Shown piece by piece: positions 37,584 through 45,649 of a stretch of DNA of 64,000 bases. Origin of the DNA: JACKEQ01 sp041389565 (GTDB lineage Bacteria > Myxococcota_A > UBA796 > GCA-2862545); NCBI GenBank assembly GCA_041389565.1, contig JAWKRP010000031.1:38821-102820 (forward strand). The letters are read 5' to 3'. The first letter of the stretch is position 1, and each line of letters begins with the position of its first letter. The notes below the pieces were generated by a model. The model ran no database searches. It was not told the DNA's origin and saw only the letters and a list, made by a program, of their open reading frames with translations. Position numbers and translations under genes: made by a program.

Positions 37584-38870
37584 ATGCCGAAGAAGACCGT
37601 TCCGTTCGACATCGCCGGGCGACGCATCGAGCTCAGCAGCCCCGACAAGGTCGTGTTCCCCGACGCCGGCATCACCAAGCTCGAGATCGCCGAGTACTTC
37701 GTGCACGTGGCCGACGGCGCCGTACGAGGCGTGCGCGACCGCCCGATGATGCTGAAGCGCTTCCCGAAGGGCATCCAGGAGCCGCCCTTCTACCAGAAGC
37801 GCGCACCGGCCGGCCGGCCCGACTGGATCCCCACGGTCACGCTCGCGTTCCCCAGCGGGCGCACCGCGGAGGAGGTCGTCGTTCGCGACGCCGCCGCACT
37901 CCTGTGGGTGGTCCAGCAGGGCTGCGTCGACCTGAATCCCCACCCCACCCGCATGGACGACCTCGAGCATCCCGACGAGCTGCGCATCGACCTCGACCCG
38001 CTGCCCGGCATCCCCTGGTCCCAGACCGTCTCCATCGCGGTCCTCGCGAAGGAGGTGCTCGCGGAGCACGGTCTCACCGGGTGGCCGAAGACCTCCGGGA
38101 GCAAGGGCTTCCACATCCTCGTGCCGATCGAGCCCCGGTGGGGCTTCCAGGACGTGCGGTCCGCCGCCCTCGCCGTCGCGCGCGAGCTCGAGCGCCGGGC
38201 GCCGGGCCGTGCCACCGCGCGGTGGTGGAAGGAGGAACGCCAGGGCGTGTTCGTCGACTACAACCAGAACGCGAAGGACCGCACCGTCGCGAGCGCGTAC
38301 TCCATCCGTCCCGTGCCCGACGCCCGCGTGTCCGCCCCGCTCCACTGGGACGAGGTTCCCGACTGCGATCCCTCCGCCTACACGCTGCGCACGATGCCGG
38401 AGCGCTTCGCCGCGCTGGGCGACCTCCATGCGCCCATGGACACCCAGCCCCGCGGCGACCTCACGTCCCTCCTCCAGCTCGCCGCCGAGCAGCTCGCGAC
38501 CGAGCCCGACGCTCCCTGGCCCCCGAACTACCCGAAGATGCCCGGCGAGGCGCCCCGGGTCGCGCCGTCGAAGGCCAAGGGGTCACGCGTCCCGAAGAAG
38601 CCGCTGCGTACCCTCGCGAACAGCCCCGACCAGGACGCCGCGCTCGCGGGCCTCGAGCGCTGGAAGGCCCGCCATCCCGAGGTGGTTCCGCACCTCGAGC
38701 CCCACGACATCCTGGTGGATGCCATGCGCGGCCGCTTCTCCACGTGGACGCGCATCCGCGTGAACCTGCAGCACGTGCCGCCCGAGCTCCACCCTCCGGT
38801 CGAGCCCCCCGACCCCGACGACGACCCCACCCGCGAGTGGCGCGCCTCGTTCGCGAAGCGGGACGGCTAA
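37584..38870 (+). CDS. ligD: LigD-type DNA polymerase/primase (AEP family)
   Basis: A 428-residue protein. The first about 280 residues match the polymerase domain of bacterial LigD: the catalytic pair Asp136-Leu-Asp138 (DLDP), SGSKGFHI with the conserved His, and VDYNQN with the third acidic residue. It adds nucleotides and fills gaps at double-strand breaks in non-homologous end joining. After about residue 300 there is a basic/Pro-rich extension of about 120 residues with no clear domain. The gene begins 2 bp after the amylase stop. A stand-alone ligase gene lies 571 bp downstream, so the usual fused LigD appears split. No Ku gene is visible in the window. Confidence 0.9.
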   Translation: MPKKTVPFDIAGRRIELSSPDKVVFPDAGITKLEIAEYFVHVADGAVRGVRDRPMMLKRFPKGIQEPPFYQKRAPAGRPDWIPTVTLAFPSGRTAEEVVVRDAAALLWVVQQGCVDLNPHPTRMDDLEHPDELRIDLDPLPGIPWSQTVSIAVLAKEVLAEHGLTGWPKTSGSKGFHILVPIEPRWGFQDVRSAALAVARELERRAPGRATARWWKEERQGVFVDYNQNAKDRTVASAYSIRPVPDARVSAPLHWDEVPDCDPSAYTLRTMPERFAALGDLHAPMDTQPRGDLTSLLQLAAEQLATEPDAPWPPNYPKMPGEAPRVAPSKAKGSRVPKKPLRTLANSPDQDAALAGLERWKARHPEVVPHLEPHDILVDAMRGRFSTWTRIRVNLQHVPPELHPPVEPPDPDDDPTREWRASFAKRDG

Positions 38871-39367
38871 CGCTGGAACTGCGAGCGGACCCGGCTGGGG
38901 GGCGGCGTGGCGGAGAGGCGCTTGCCCACGTCGCGCGCGGCCTTCAGGCGCTGCACATCGGAGCGCAGCCGGTTGTGCTCGGACTGATCGCGCGGCAGCA
39001 GCGGGCTGTTCGCCGCACGGGCCGAGGCCAGCACGCGCAGGGCCACCCACAGCATCGCGCCACACAGCGCGAGCCCGAGCAGACCGAACGGCAGCACGTT
39101 CATCATGGGCGTCTCGGCGAACGTGCGCGCGAGATCCCTCGACGCGAGCGGCGCGATCGCGAGCAGCACGCCCACCACCGCCATCATCACGCTGGCGACG
39201 GCCGACAGGAACATGCCGACGAGGATCGGGTGCCGCGGCGACTCCCGCTGGAAGCGCGCCATGCGGTTCTTGGTGAACGCGACCCTCTCGAACTCCTCGA
39301 GACGATGCTCGGCATCGGAGAGGGCCTTCTCCGGGTTGTCTTCGACGTACAGGGGGGATGCGCTCAT
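38867..39367 (-). CDS. hypothetical membrane protein with two helices
   Basis: A 166-residue protein with a cytosolic N-terminal helix rich in Glu and Arg, two hydrophobic segments (about 48-71 and 89-112) with GMFLSAVASVMMAVVGVL and VLPFGLLGLALCGAM, and a basic helical tail. There is no recognised domain. It lies between the two NHEJ genes on the opposite strand and overlaps the polymerase stop by 4 bp. Its position within the repair pair may be chance. Confidence 0.68.
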   Translation of the reverse strand: MSASPLYVEDNPEKALSDAEHRLEEFERVAFTKNRMARFQRESPRHPILVGMFLSAVASVMMAVVGVLLAIAPLASRDLARTFAETPMMNVLPFGLLGLALCGAMLWVALRVLASARAANSPLLPRDQSEHNRLRSDVQRLKAARDVGKRLSATPPPSRVRSQFQR

Positions 39368-39441
39368 GATGGTGTTCCACAGATCGAAAAATCAGACCAG
39401 AACTGCGTCAGATTAACATGATTCCCGACCCGGAGGATCCA

Positions 39442-40524
39442 ATGGATTTCGCGGGGCACCTGCCCGTCATGCCCCCTCTCGATCCGATGCTCGCGAAGGG
39501 GCAGACCTCGATCCCCGATGGCGGGGGGTGGCTGTACGAGCCGAAGTGGGATGGCTTCCGGGTGCTCGTGTTTCGCGACGGTCCGGCGCTCCACCTCCAG
39601 TCCCGCGACCGCAAGCCGCTGCTCCGCTACTTCCCCGAGCTCGCCGACCCCATGCTGGCGGCACTGCCCGAGAAGGCCGTCGTAGACGGGGAGATCGTGA
39701 TCGCGCAGCCCGGCGGGCTCGACTTCGGGATGCTGCAGATGCGGCTGCACCCAGCGGAGTCCCGGGTGCGCAAGCTCGCGGCCGAGATCCCCGCGTCGCT
39801 CGTGCTCTGGGACCTGCTGGCGAGCGGCGACGAGAGCCTGCTCGACACCCCGTTCGGCGAGCGCAGGGCCCGCCTGGAGCGCGAGGTGCGGTTCGGTGCG
39901 CCCGTCCACCTCACGCCGGCCACCCGCGATGGTGCGGAGGCCATGGACTGGTTCGCGCGCTTCGAGGGGGCCGGCTTCGACGGGGTGGTCGCGAAGCCCC
40001 TCGACGAGCCGTACCAACCCGGGAAGCGCGCGATGCGCAAGATCAAGCGCGACCGCACCATCGACTGCGTGCTGTGCGGGTTCCGCTGGCACAAGTCCGG
40101 GCCCGTGGTCGGCTCGCTCATCCTCGGGCTGTACGACGCCGACGGCCGGCTGCACCAGATCGGGGTCGCCAGCTCGTTCACGGCGAAGCGGCGCGCGGAG
40201 CTCGTCACGGAGCTCGAGCCCCTGCGCGCCGACGCGCTCGACGAGCACCCCTGGCGCGACTGGGCCACCGACGATGGCGGCGAGCGCAGAGCCGGCGTGC
40301 AGAGCCGCTGGAACGCCGGGCGCGACCTGTCCTGGGAGCCCGTCCGGCTCGAGCGGGTCGTCGAGGTCCAGGTGAACCAGCTCACGGGCGGCAGGCTGCG
40401 CCACCCGGGCCGGTTCGTGCGCTGGCGGATGGACCGCGAGCCCGCGGGGTGCACGTTCGATCAGCTCGACGTGCTGCCCGCCGCCGAGCTCGGCGAGCTG
40501 CTCAGGCCGCGCCAGACGACGTGA
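39442..40524 (+). CDS. ATP-dependent DNA ligase (LigD ligase-domain type)
   Basis: A 360-residue protein with the ligase motif I EPKWDGFR (AMP-accepting Lys35), DGEIV, DGVVAKPL and KIKRDRT, then an OB-fold-like C-terminus. It is shorter than ligases with extra N-terminal domains and matches the ligase part of LigD or LigC. It seals nicks, probably with the polymerase encoded upstream. I chose the ATG at 39442 because GGAGG lies 5 bases upstream; the ATG at 39418 has none. It is close to the convergent CHAT-protease gene (9 bp). Confidence 0.9.
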   Translation: MDFAGHLPVMPPLDPMLAKGQTSIPDGGGWLYEPKWDGFRVLVFRDGPALHLQSRDRKPLLRYFPELADPMLAALPEKAVVDGEIVIAQPGGLDFGMLQMRLHPAESRVRKLAAEIPASLVLWDLLASGDESLLDTPFGERRARLEREVRFGAPVHLTPATRDGAEAMDWFARFEGAGFDGVVAKPLDEPYQPGKRAMRKIKRDRTIDCVLCGFRWHKSGPVVGSLILGLYDADGRLHQIGVASSFTAKRRAELVTELEPLRADALDEHPWRDWATDDGGERRAGVQSRWNAGRDLSWEPVRLERVVEVQVNQLTGGRLRHPGRFVRWRMDREPAGCTFDQLDVLPAAELGELLRPRQTT

Positions 40525-40533
40525 TCGCGCGGG

Positions 40534-42204
40534 CTACCGGCGCCCGCGCTTCGTGATCGTGCCCCCGCGTGCCCCGCCCGACGACGAGGTGCGGCCGGCG
40601 CTCAGCGCCTTCGAGAGCTTGTCGAACATCGACTTCGCGCCGGTGGCCGCGCCCCCGAGCAGGTCTTCGAGGAACGAGGTGGACGAGCCCGCAGTGGACG
40701 TGGATGCGGCCGCCGCGGGTGCAGGAGCCTTCTTCACCTGACCGGGCGCGCTGGCCGACTTGCCGTTGTTGCCCCCGAGCGCGCTCACGAGCCCCTTGAA
40801 CAGGCTGCTGGTCGACTTCTTGTCGTCTTTCTGCGACCGGTTGTCGGTGCCCTGCTTCCACTGCTCGATGAGCGGCGCCCACTGCGCCTGGCGGGCCTCC
40901 ATGTCGGCGATCATCGACGCCTTCTCGGCGGTCAGCACGCGGCCGCTGTCTTTGCTCCACGTCTGCTCGATGCCCCACAGCGAGCCGGTCTGGGCGAACG
41001 CCGTGGCGTCTTCGACCGCTTCACGGTCGATGATGTCGCGCTTGTACGAGAACGTGTTGATGCCGGCGAGACCGAGCGCATTGTCGACCTCGACGCCGCC
41101 GTTGCACACGTTCAGGAGCACCTCCTGCACCCCGGAGTCTTCGAACAGCTTCGCCACCTCGGCCGCGGGGAGCTTCTTCGCCGTTCCGTCTTCGGCCGTG
41201 ATCCACAGGCCGTCGGTGGCGCCGTGACCACTCCAGATCACGTCTTCGAACTGGCCCGTCGACAGCACGTGCTTGATGGTCTCCTCGGTGGGGTTGTTCA
41301 GCGTGAACACGTCGGCCACCTTCGCGACCGCCTCGTGCTCGGCCTGCAGATCGAGCGCGCCCATGTCTTCCGGGCTGAACGCCAGGCGGAGGATGGTCTT
41401 CTCGGGCAGGGCCTCGAGCAGCCCCGCAGGGATGTCTTCGACCTTGATGGTGGTGGCCTTGTACTCGGCCTCCTTCTCGGCTTCGGCCTGCAGGCTCGCC
41501 GGGATCGGCTTGTCGGCCTCCATCAGCGCGCTCATGGTGGTCATCGCGGGCAGCGAGACCGCGACGTTCTTGTCGGCGGGCGTGTTCGCGATGGCGTCGA
41601 GCACCGCTTCGTCCTGCGTGGTGCCGAGCTGCGTCGACACCGTGGGCGCGATGTCGGCCGCGACCGGTGCGGGCAGCTCGCTCGCAACGGTCTGGAGCTC
41701 CTCCTCGCCGCGGCCGCTCCCGAGGTCCATCCCCGACACGCTCTTCGTCGTGGTGCCCAGGTTCGCCGTCACCGCCTTCCCCGACACCGTGAACGTGTCA
41801 CCGCGGCCGCTCCCGAGGTCCATCCCCGACACGCTCTTCGTGGTGGAGCCGAGGTTCGCGGTGACCTCCTTGCCGGCCACCGTGAAGGTGTCGCCGCGGC
41901 CGCTCCCGAGGTCCATCCCCGACACGCTCTTCGTCGCGCCCAGGTTCGCCGTGAGCGTCTTGTCGCCCACCGCGAACGTGTCGCCACGGCTCGAGGACAG
42001 GTCGTCCTTCGCGGCGGCCGCCACGGACCCCAGGAAGGTGGACCCGGACGTCTCGGCCGTGGGTGTCTCGGCGAGCTGCGTTCGCAGGAATTCCTGCGAC
42101 GCCACAGGTGCGGACACCTTCTCCGGTTCGGTCTTCACGGCGGTCGCGGCGGTCTTCTCGACCACCTCGGCGTCCGGCGTCGTCTTGATGAGCTTGGAAG
42201 GCAT
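40534..42204 (-). CDS. CHAT/caspase-like cysteine protease with N-terminal repeats
   Basis: A 556-residue cytosolic protein with no signal peptide. Residues about 71-162 are three tandem 30-31-residue repeats (SGRGDTFTV...TANLG...KSVSGMDLG). The middle (about 250-420) carries a CHAT/caspase-like dyad: His327 in VIWSGHGATDG and Cys367 in LLNVCNGGVEV, followed by FSYKRDIIDREAVEDATAFAQ, which matches the helix after Cys in CHAT proteins. A low-complexity, basic C-terminal tail ends KRGRR. It is predicted to cleave a protein target on activation. It is divergent from a kinase-STAND-TPR gene (37 bp between starts), and such proteins are known partners of CHAT proteases. It could be a caspase-like effector regulated by the kinase. 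Confidence 0.8.
   Translation of the reverse strand: MPSKLIKTTPDAEVVEKTAATAVKTEPEKVSAPVASQEFLRTQLAETPTAETSGSTFLGSVAAAAKDDLSSSRGDTFAVGDKTLTANLGATKSVSGMDLGSGRGDTFTVAGKEVTANLGSTTKSVSGMDLGSGRGDTFTVSGKAVTANLGTTTKSVSGMDLGSGRGEEELQTVASELPAPVAADIAPTVSTQLGTTQDEAVLDAIANTPADKNVAVSLPAMTTMSALMEADKPIPASLQAEAEKEAEYKATTIKVEDIPAGLLEALPEKTILRLAFSPEDMGALDLQAEHEAVAKVADVFTLNNPTEETIKHVLSTGQFEDVIWSGHGATDGLWITAEDGTAKKLPAAEVAKLFEDSGVQEVLLNVCNGGVEVDNALGLAGINTFSYKRDIIDREAVEDATAFAQTGSLWGIEQTWSKDSGRVLTAEKASMIADMEARQAQWAPLIEQWKQGTDNRSQKDDKKSTSSLFKGLVSALGGNNGKSASAPGQVKKAPAPAAAASTSTAGSSTSFLEDLLGGAATGAKSMFDKLSKALSAGRTSSSGGARGGTITKRGRR
41719..41994 (-). repeat. triplicated 93-bp coding repeat in the CHAT-protease gene
   Basis: Three near-identical coding units (30-31 residues each) with SRGDTF/GRGDTF, TANLG and KSVSGMDLG as fixed points. 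The DNA is nearly identical between copies (for example CGGCCGCTCCCGAGGTCCAT at each boundary on the plus strand), so duplication is recent or actively homogenised. Confidence 0.88.
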
Positions 42205-42241
42205 GAGGCTACCCCCGTCGGATTCTCTTAGAGGGTACCGC

Positions 42242-45200
42242 ATGTCGGGCCGACTCGGACCTTTCCAGCTGCTGGACGTGCTCGGGCACGGCGCGATGGG
42301 CGTCGTGTACCGAGCGGTGCACGCGGGGCAACAGGTGCCCGTGGCGGTCAAGGTCGACTCCAACTCGGCAGATCCACGATCGAATGCCGCGTTCCTGCAC
42401 GAGGTGCAGATCACGGCCGCGCTCGACCATCCGAACGTCGTGATGCTGCTCGACCACGGCGAGGTCGACGCCGAAGCGAGCCGGCTCTCCGGGGGCCGTC
42501 TGCGAGAGGGCGCCCGCTGGCTCGCGATGGAGCTGGCTTCCGGGGGTACGGTCGGCGACGACCCTCCCGCCGACTGGGCCGAGGTGCGCCACCTCTGCAA
42601 GGGTGTGCTCGACGCGCTCGCCCACGCACACGCAAGAGGCGTGGTGCACCGCGACATCAAGCTCCAGAACCTCCTGCTCACCGGGCCGGAGGCGTCGGTC
42701 GCGACGGCACCGGCCTCGTTCCTGGAGTCCCGGATCGTGCTGTCGGACTTCGGCATCTCCGACCAGCGCGACCGCCTGCGCGACGAGAGTCCCGCCGGCA
42801 CGCCCCAGTTCATGGCGCCGGAGCTCATCGAGGGCCGCTGGCGCGACCAGGGCCCGTGGACCGACATGTACGCGGTCGGGGTGATGCTGTGGCTCGTCAT
42901 CACCGGGAACTTCCCGTTCAACGCGCCCACCGCCGAAGCCGTGTACCGGATGCACCTCGACGCCGAGCTTCCGCCGTTCGTGCCCGACATCCCCGTGCCG
43001 GACGGCACCGAAGCGCTCGTGCGCAGCCTGCTCGCGAAGGCCCCCGCCGATCGCCCGGAGTTCGCGGCCGAGGTCACGCGCGCCCTCGAGGCCATCGGCG
43101 ACGCCCTGCCCGGCCAGCGCCGGTCCCACGCGCTCGCAGACGACGAAGCGACCGTCGCCACCGGGGCCACCGCGCTCCGCAGCCGGCGCGACCTCTCGTA
43201 CGCGGGCCGATCGCGTCGCACCCTCGCGAACGTGCCGCTGCTGCACGAGGGTCGCCGCAAGGACAGCCGCATGGAAGGCGCCGGGCTGGCGCTGTTCGGC
43301 CTGCGCAGCGTGCCGTTCGTCGGGCGCGAGGCCGAGTGCGACCGGCTGTGGAACGAGCTCGTCGCCGTGCGGACCGGGAAGCGCGCGCGGTGCGTGTTCA
43401 TCCGGGGTCCGGCGGGCATCGGCAAGTCGCGCCTGGCGGAGTGGGTGTCGCAGCGCACGCACGAGCTCGGTGTAGCGACCACGCTGAGCACGCACCACGA
43501 GCCCGGAGAGGCCGCCGGGCACGGCCTGGTCGAGATGCTGCGCCGCGAGCTGCACACCTCCGGGCTCGACGCCGCGCAGCTCGACGCCCGGCTCGAAGCG
43601 CGCTTCGGCGCCGTTCCCTTCGACCTGCGCGCGCTCGCCGCCACGCTCGAGCCCTCGCTGTACGACCGCGCCCCCACGACGCCTGCCGAGCTCCGTCAGC
43701 TCGCCATCGCGGTCCTCGCCGAGCTCGCGTCCACCCGCCCGATCGTCGTCGTCCTCGACGACGTTCAGCACGATCTCGCCGCGCTCGAGCTCATCGACAG
43801 CCTGCTCATCCTGCAGGAGCTCCAGCCGCGTCCGATCCTCGTGCTCGCCACGCTTCGCAGCGAAGACCTCGTCGACGTTCCCGAGCTCGAGGAGCTCCTC
43901 GGCGAGCTGCTCGAAGACCCCGCAGCCAGCGAGCTCCTGGTGGAGCCCCTCGATCCCGAGGGCCGCGGCCGCCTCGTCCGCAGCCTGCTCGAGCTCGACG
44001 GCGCGCTCGCGAAGCGGATCGAGGAACGCACCGCCGGGAACCCGCTGTTCGCGAAGCAGCTCATCGGAGCCTGGGTCGAGCAGGGCATCCTCCGCCCGTC
44101 TCCGCGCGGATTCCAGCTCGCCGACGGCGTGGTCGGCGACCTCCCGTCCGACGTCGAGGAGGTCTGGCGGAGCCGGCTCGCCGATGCGCTGCACGGCCAC
44201 GACGCCCAGGCGATCGAAGCCCTGCACGTCGCGGCCGCGTGGGGCAACGAGGTCGTCGACGAGCGCTGGCGGGGCGCGTGCGACGTGCTCGAGGTGCGCC
44301 CCGGCGAGGGCCTGTTCGACGAGCTCCGCAAGCGCCACCTCATCCACCTCGAGGATCCGCGAGGGGCCCGCTGGCGCTTCGTCCACGGCGTGCTGCGCGA
44401 GGTCCTCGTCCAGCAGTCGCGCGCCGCCGACCACTGGCGTCGCCACAACCTCGGCATCGCCGTGTGGCTCCGGGAGACCGGATCCGACATCCCGGCCGTG
44501 TTCCGCGCCCGCCACTTCCTCGAGGCGGAGGTGTGGGACGAGGCCATCGAGCCGCTGTGCGAGGCCATCAACGACCAGATCGACACCGGCGACCTCCGCA
44601 GCCCCGGCCTCGTGAACAGCCTGGAGTCGGTGCTCGACACCCTGGGCCTGCACCAGGGCTCCCAGGAGTGGGCCGAGCTCCAGATCCTCAAGGCCATCCG
44701 GGCTCGCGCGCGCGGAGACCTCGAAGAGGCCGAATCCCTCGCGGTCGGCACGGCGGTCGAGGCGCGCGAGAACGGCTGGGGCGCGCTCGAAGCCAAGAGC
44801 CTGCGCGAGGCCGCCCGCATCCTGTGGTCCCGGGGCACGTACGACCGCGCCCTCGTGTTCGCACGCCGCGGGAAGCGCGCATTCGAGGTGCGCGGAGACG
44901 CCGTGCGGGCCGCCGACTGCGAGTGTGTCGAGGGCACCATCCTGTGCGCCAAGGGCCGGTTCGACGAAGCCGAGGCCGCCTATGCCCACGCCATCGAGGT
45001 GTTCGACGCCCAGGCGGCCGATCGCGTCACCACCCCCCTGCTCGGCATGGTCCGGCTGAACCAGCTCCGCGGCGACACCGACCGCACCGCGGCGTGGCTC
45101 GCCGAGACCCGTGCACGGGCCGAGCCCATGGGGCTGCAGCTCACTCTGGCGCTCTGCGCGAACGCCGAGGGCGAGCTCGCCCGCGCCGCCGGCGACATGG

Positions 45201-45649
45201 ATGCCGCGGCCGCGCACTACCGGGTGGCCGTCGAGCGGTACCGCGCGCTCGAGAGCTCCGACTTCGTGTTCCCGCTGGTGAACCTCGGCATCCTCGACGT
45301 CACGGCCGGGCGCGACGAGAGCGCCGCACAGCGCATGCAGCCGCTGCTGCTGCACCTGCGTCGGAACCCCAACAACCTGTTCTTCGCGTACACCCATATG
45401 GTGCTCATGGCCGCGTACGCCGGGATCGGCGATCAGGCCGTGTCCGTCGGGTCGTTCGCGGTCGTGCGCGCCTACGTGAAGTCCACCGGCCTCGTCGATC
45501 CCGACCTCGCCGAGATGGCCGAGCTCACGGGCCTCCGCATGCGCGAGCGGGCCTGGCCCGAGCACCTCGATGCCCTGAAGCTCGCGCACCAGCAGTTCGC
45601 GGACGCCGGGCGCCCCACGGACGCCGAGCGCATCCTCGCCCTCCTATGA
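42242..45649 (+). CDS. Ser/Thr kinase - STAND-like ATPase - TPR protein, partner of the CHAT protease
   Basis: A 1135-residue protein. Residues 7-285: kinase with GHGAMGVV, Lys37, HRDIKLQN (136-143; Leu in place of Pro), DFG 169-171 and GTPQFMAPE. A linker follows. About 355-720: ATPase with FVGRE (359-363), Walker A GPAGIGKS (389-396), Walker B IVVVLDD, and RTAGNPLFAKQLI. About 720-1135: winged-helix-like and TPR solenoid. It is paralogous to the protein at 5992-9351 along its whole length. The AGAGGG before the ATG at 42242 acts as SD. Sharing a 37-bp divergent promoter with a CHAT protease suggests joint control; STAND-TPR proteins often gate CHAT effectors. Confidence 0.9.
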   Translation: MSGRLGPFQLLDVLGHGAMGVVYRAVHAGQQVPVAVKVDSNSADPRSNAAFLHEVQITAALDHPNVVMLLDHGEVDAEASRLSGGRLREGARWLAMELASGGTVGDDPPADWAEVRHLCKGVLDALAHAHARGVVHRDIKLQNLLLTGPEASVATAPASFLESRIVLSDFGISDQRDRLRDESPAGTPQFMAPELIEGRWRDQGPWTDMYAVGVMLWLVITGNFPFNAPTAEAVYRMHLDAELPPFVPDIPVPDGTEALVRSLLAKAPADRPEFAAEVTRALEAIGDALPGQRRSHALADDEATVATGATALRSRRDLSYAGRSRRTLANVPLLHEGRRKDSRMEGAGLALFGLRSVPFVGREAECDRLWNELVAVRTGKRARCVFIRGPAGIGKSRLAEWVSQRTHELGVATTLSTHHEPGEAAGHGLVEMLRRELHTSGLDAAQLDARLEARFGAVPFDLRALAATLEPSLYDRAPTTPAELRQLAIAVLAELASTRPIVVVLDDVQHDLAALELIDSLLILQELQPRPILVLATLRSEDLVDVPELEELLGELLEDPAASELLVEPLDPEGRGRLVRSLLELDGALAKRIEERTAGNPLFAKQLIGAWVEQGILRPSPRGFQLADGVVGDLPSDVEEVWRSRLADALHGHDAQAIEALHVAAAWGNEVVDERWRGACDVLEVRPGEGLFDELRKRHLIHLEDPRGARWRFVHGVLREVLVQQSRAADHWRRHNLGIAVWLRETGSDIPAVFRARHFLEAEVWDEAIEPLCEAINDQIDTGDLRSPGLVNSLESVLDTLGLHQGSQEWAELQILKAIRARARGDLEEAESLAVGTAVEARENGWGALEAKSLREAARILWSRGTYDRALVFARRGKRAFEVRGDAVRAADCECVEGTILCAKGRFDEAEAAYAHAIEVFDAQAADRVTTPLLGMVRLNQLRGDTDRTAAWLAETRARAEPMGLQLTLALCANAEGELARAAGDMDAAAAHYRVAVERYRALESSDFVFPLVNLGILDVTAGRDESAAQRMQPLLLHLRRNPNNLFFAYTHMVLMAAYAGIGDQAVSVGSFAVVRAYVKSTGLVDPDLAEMAELTGLRMRERAWPEHLDALKLAHQQFADAGRPTDAERILALL

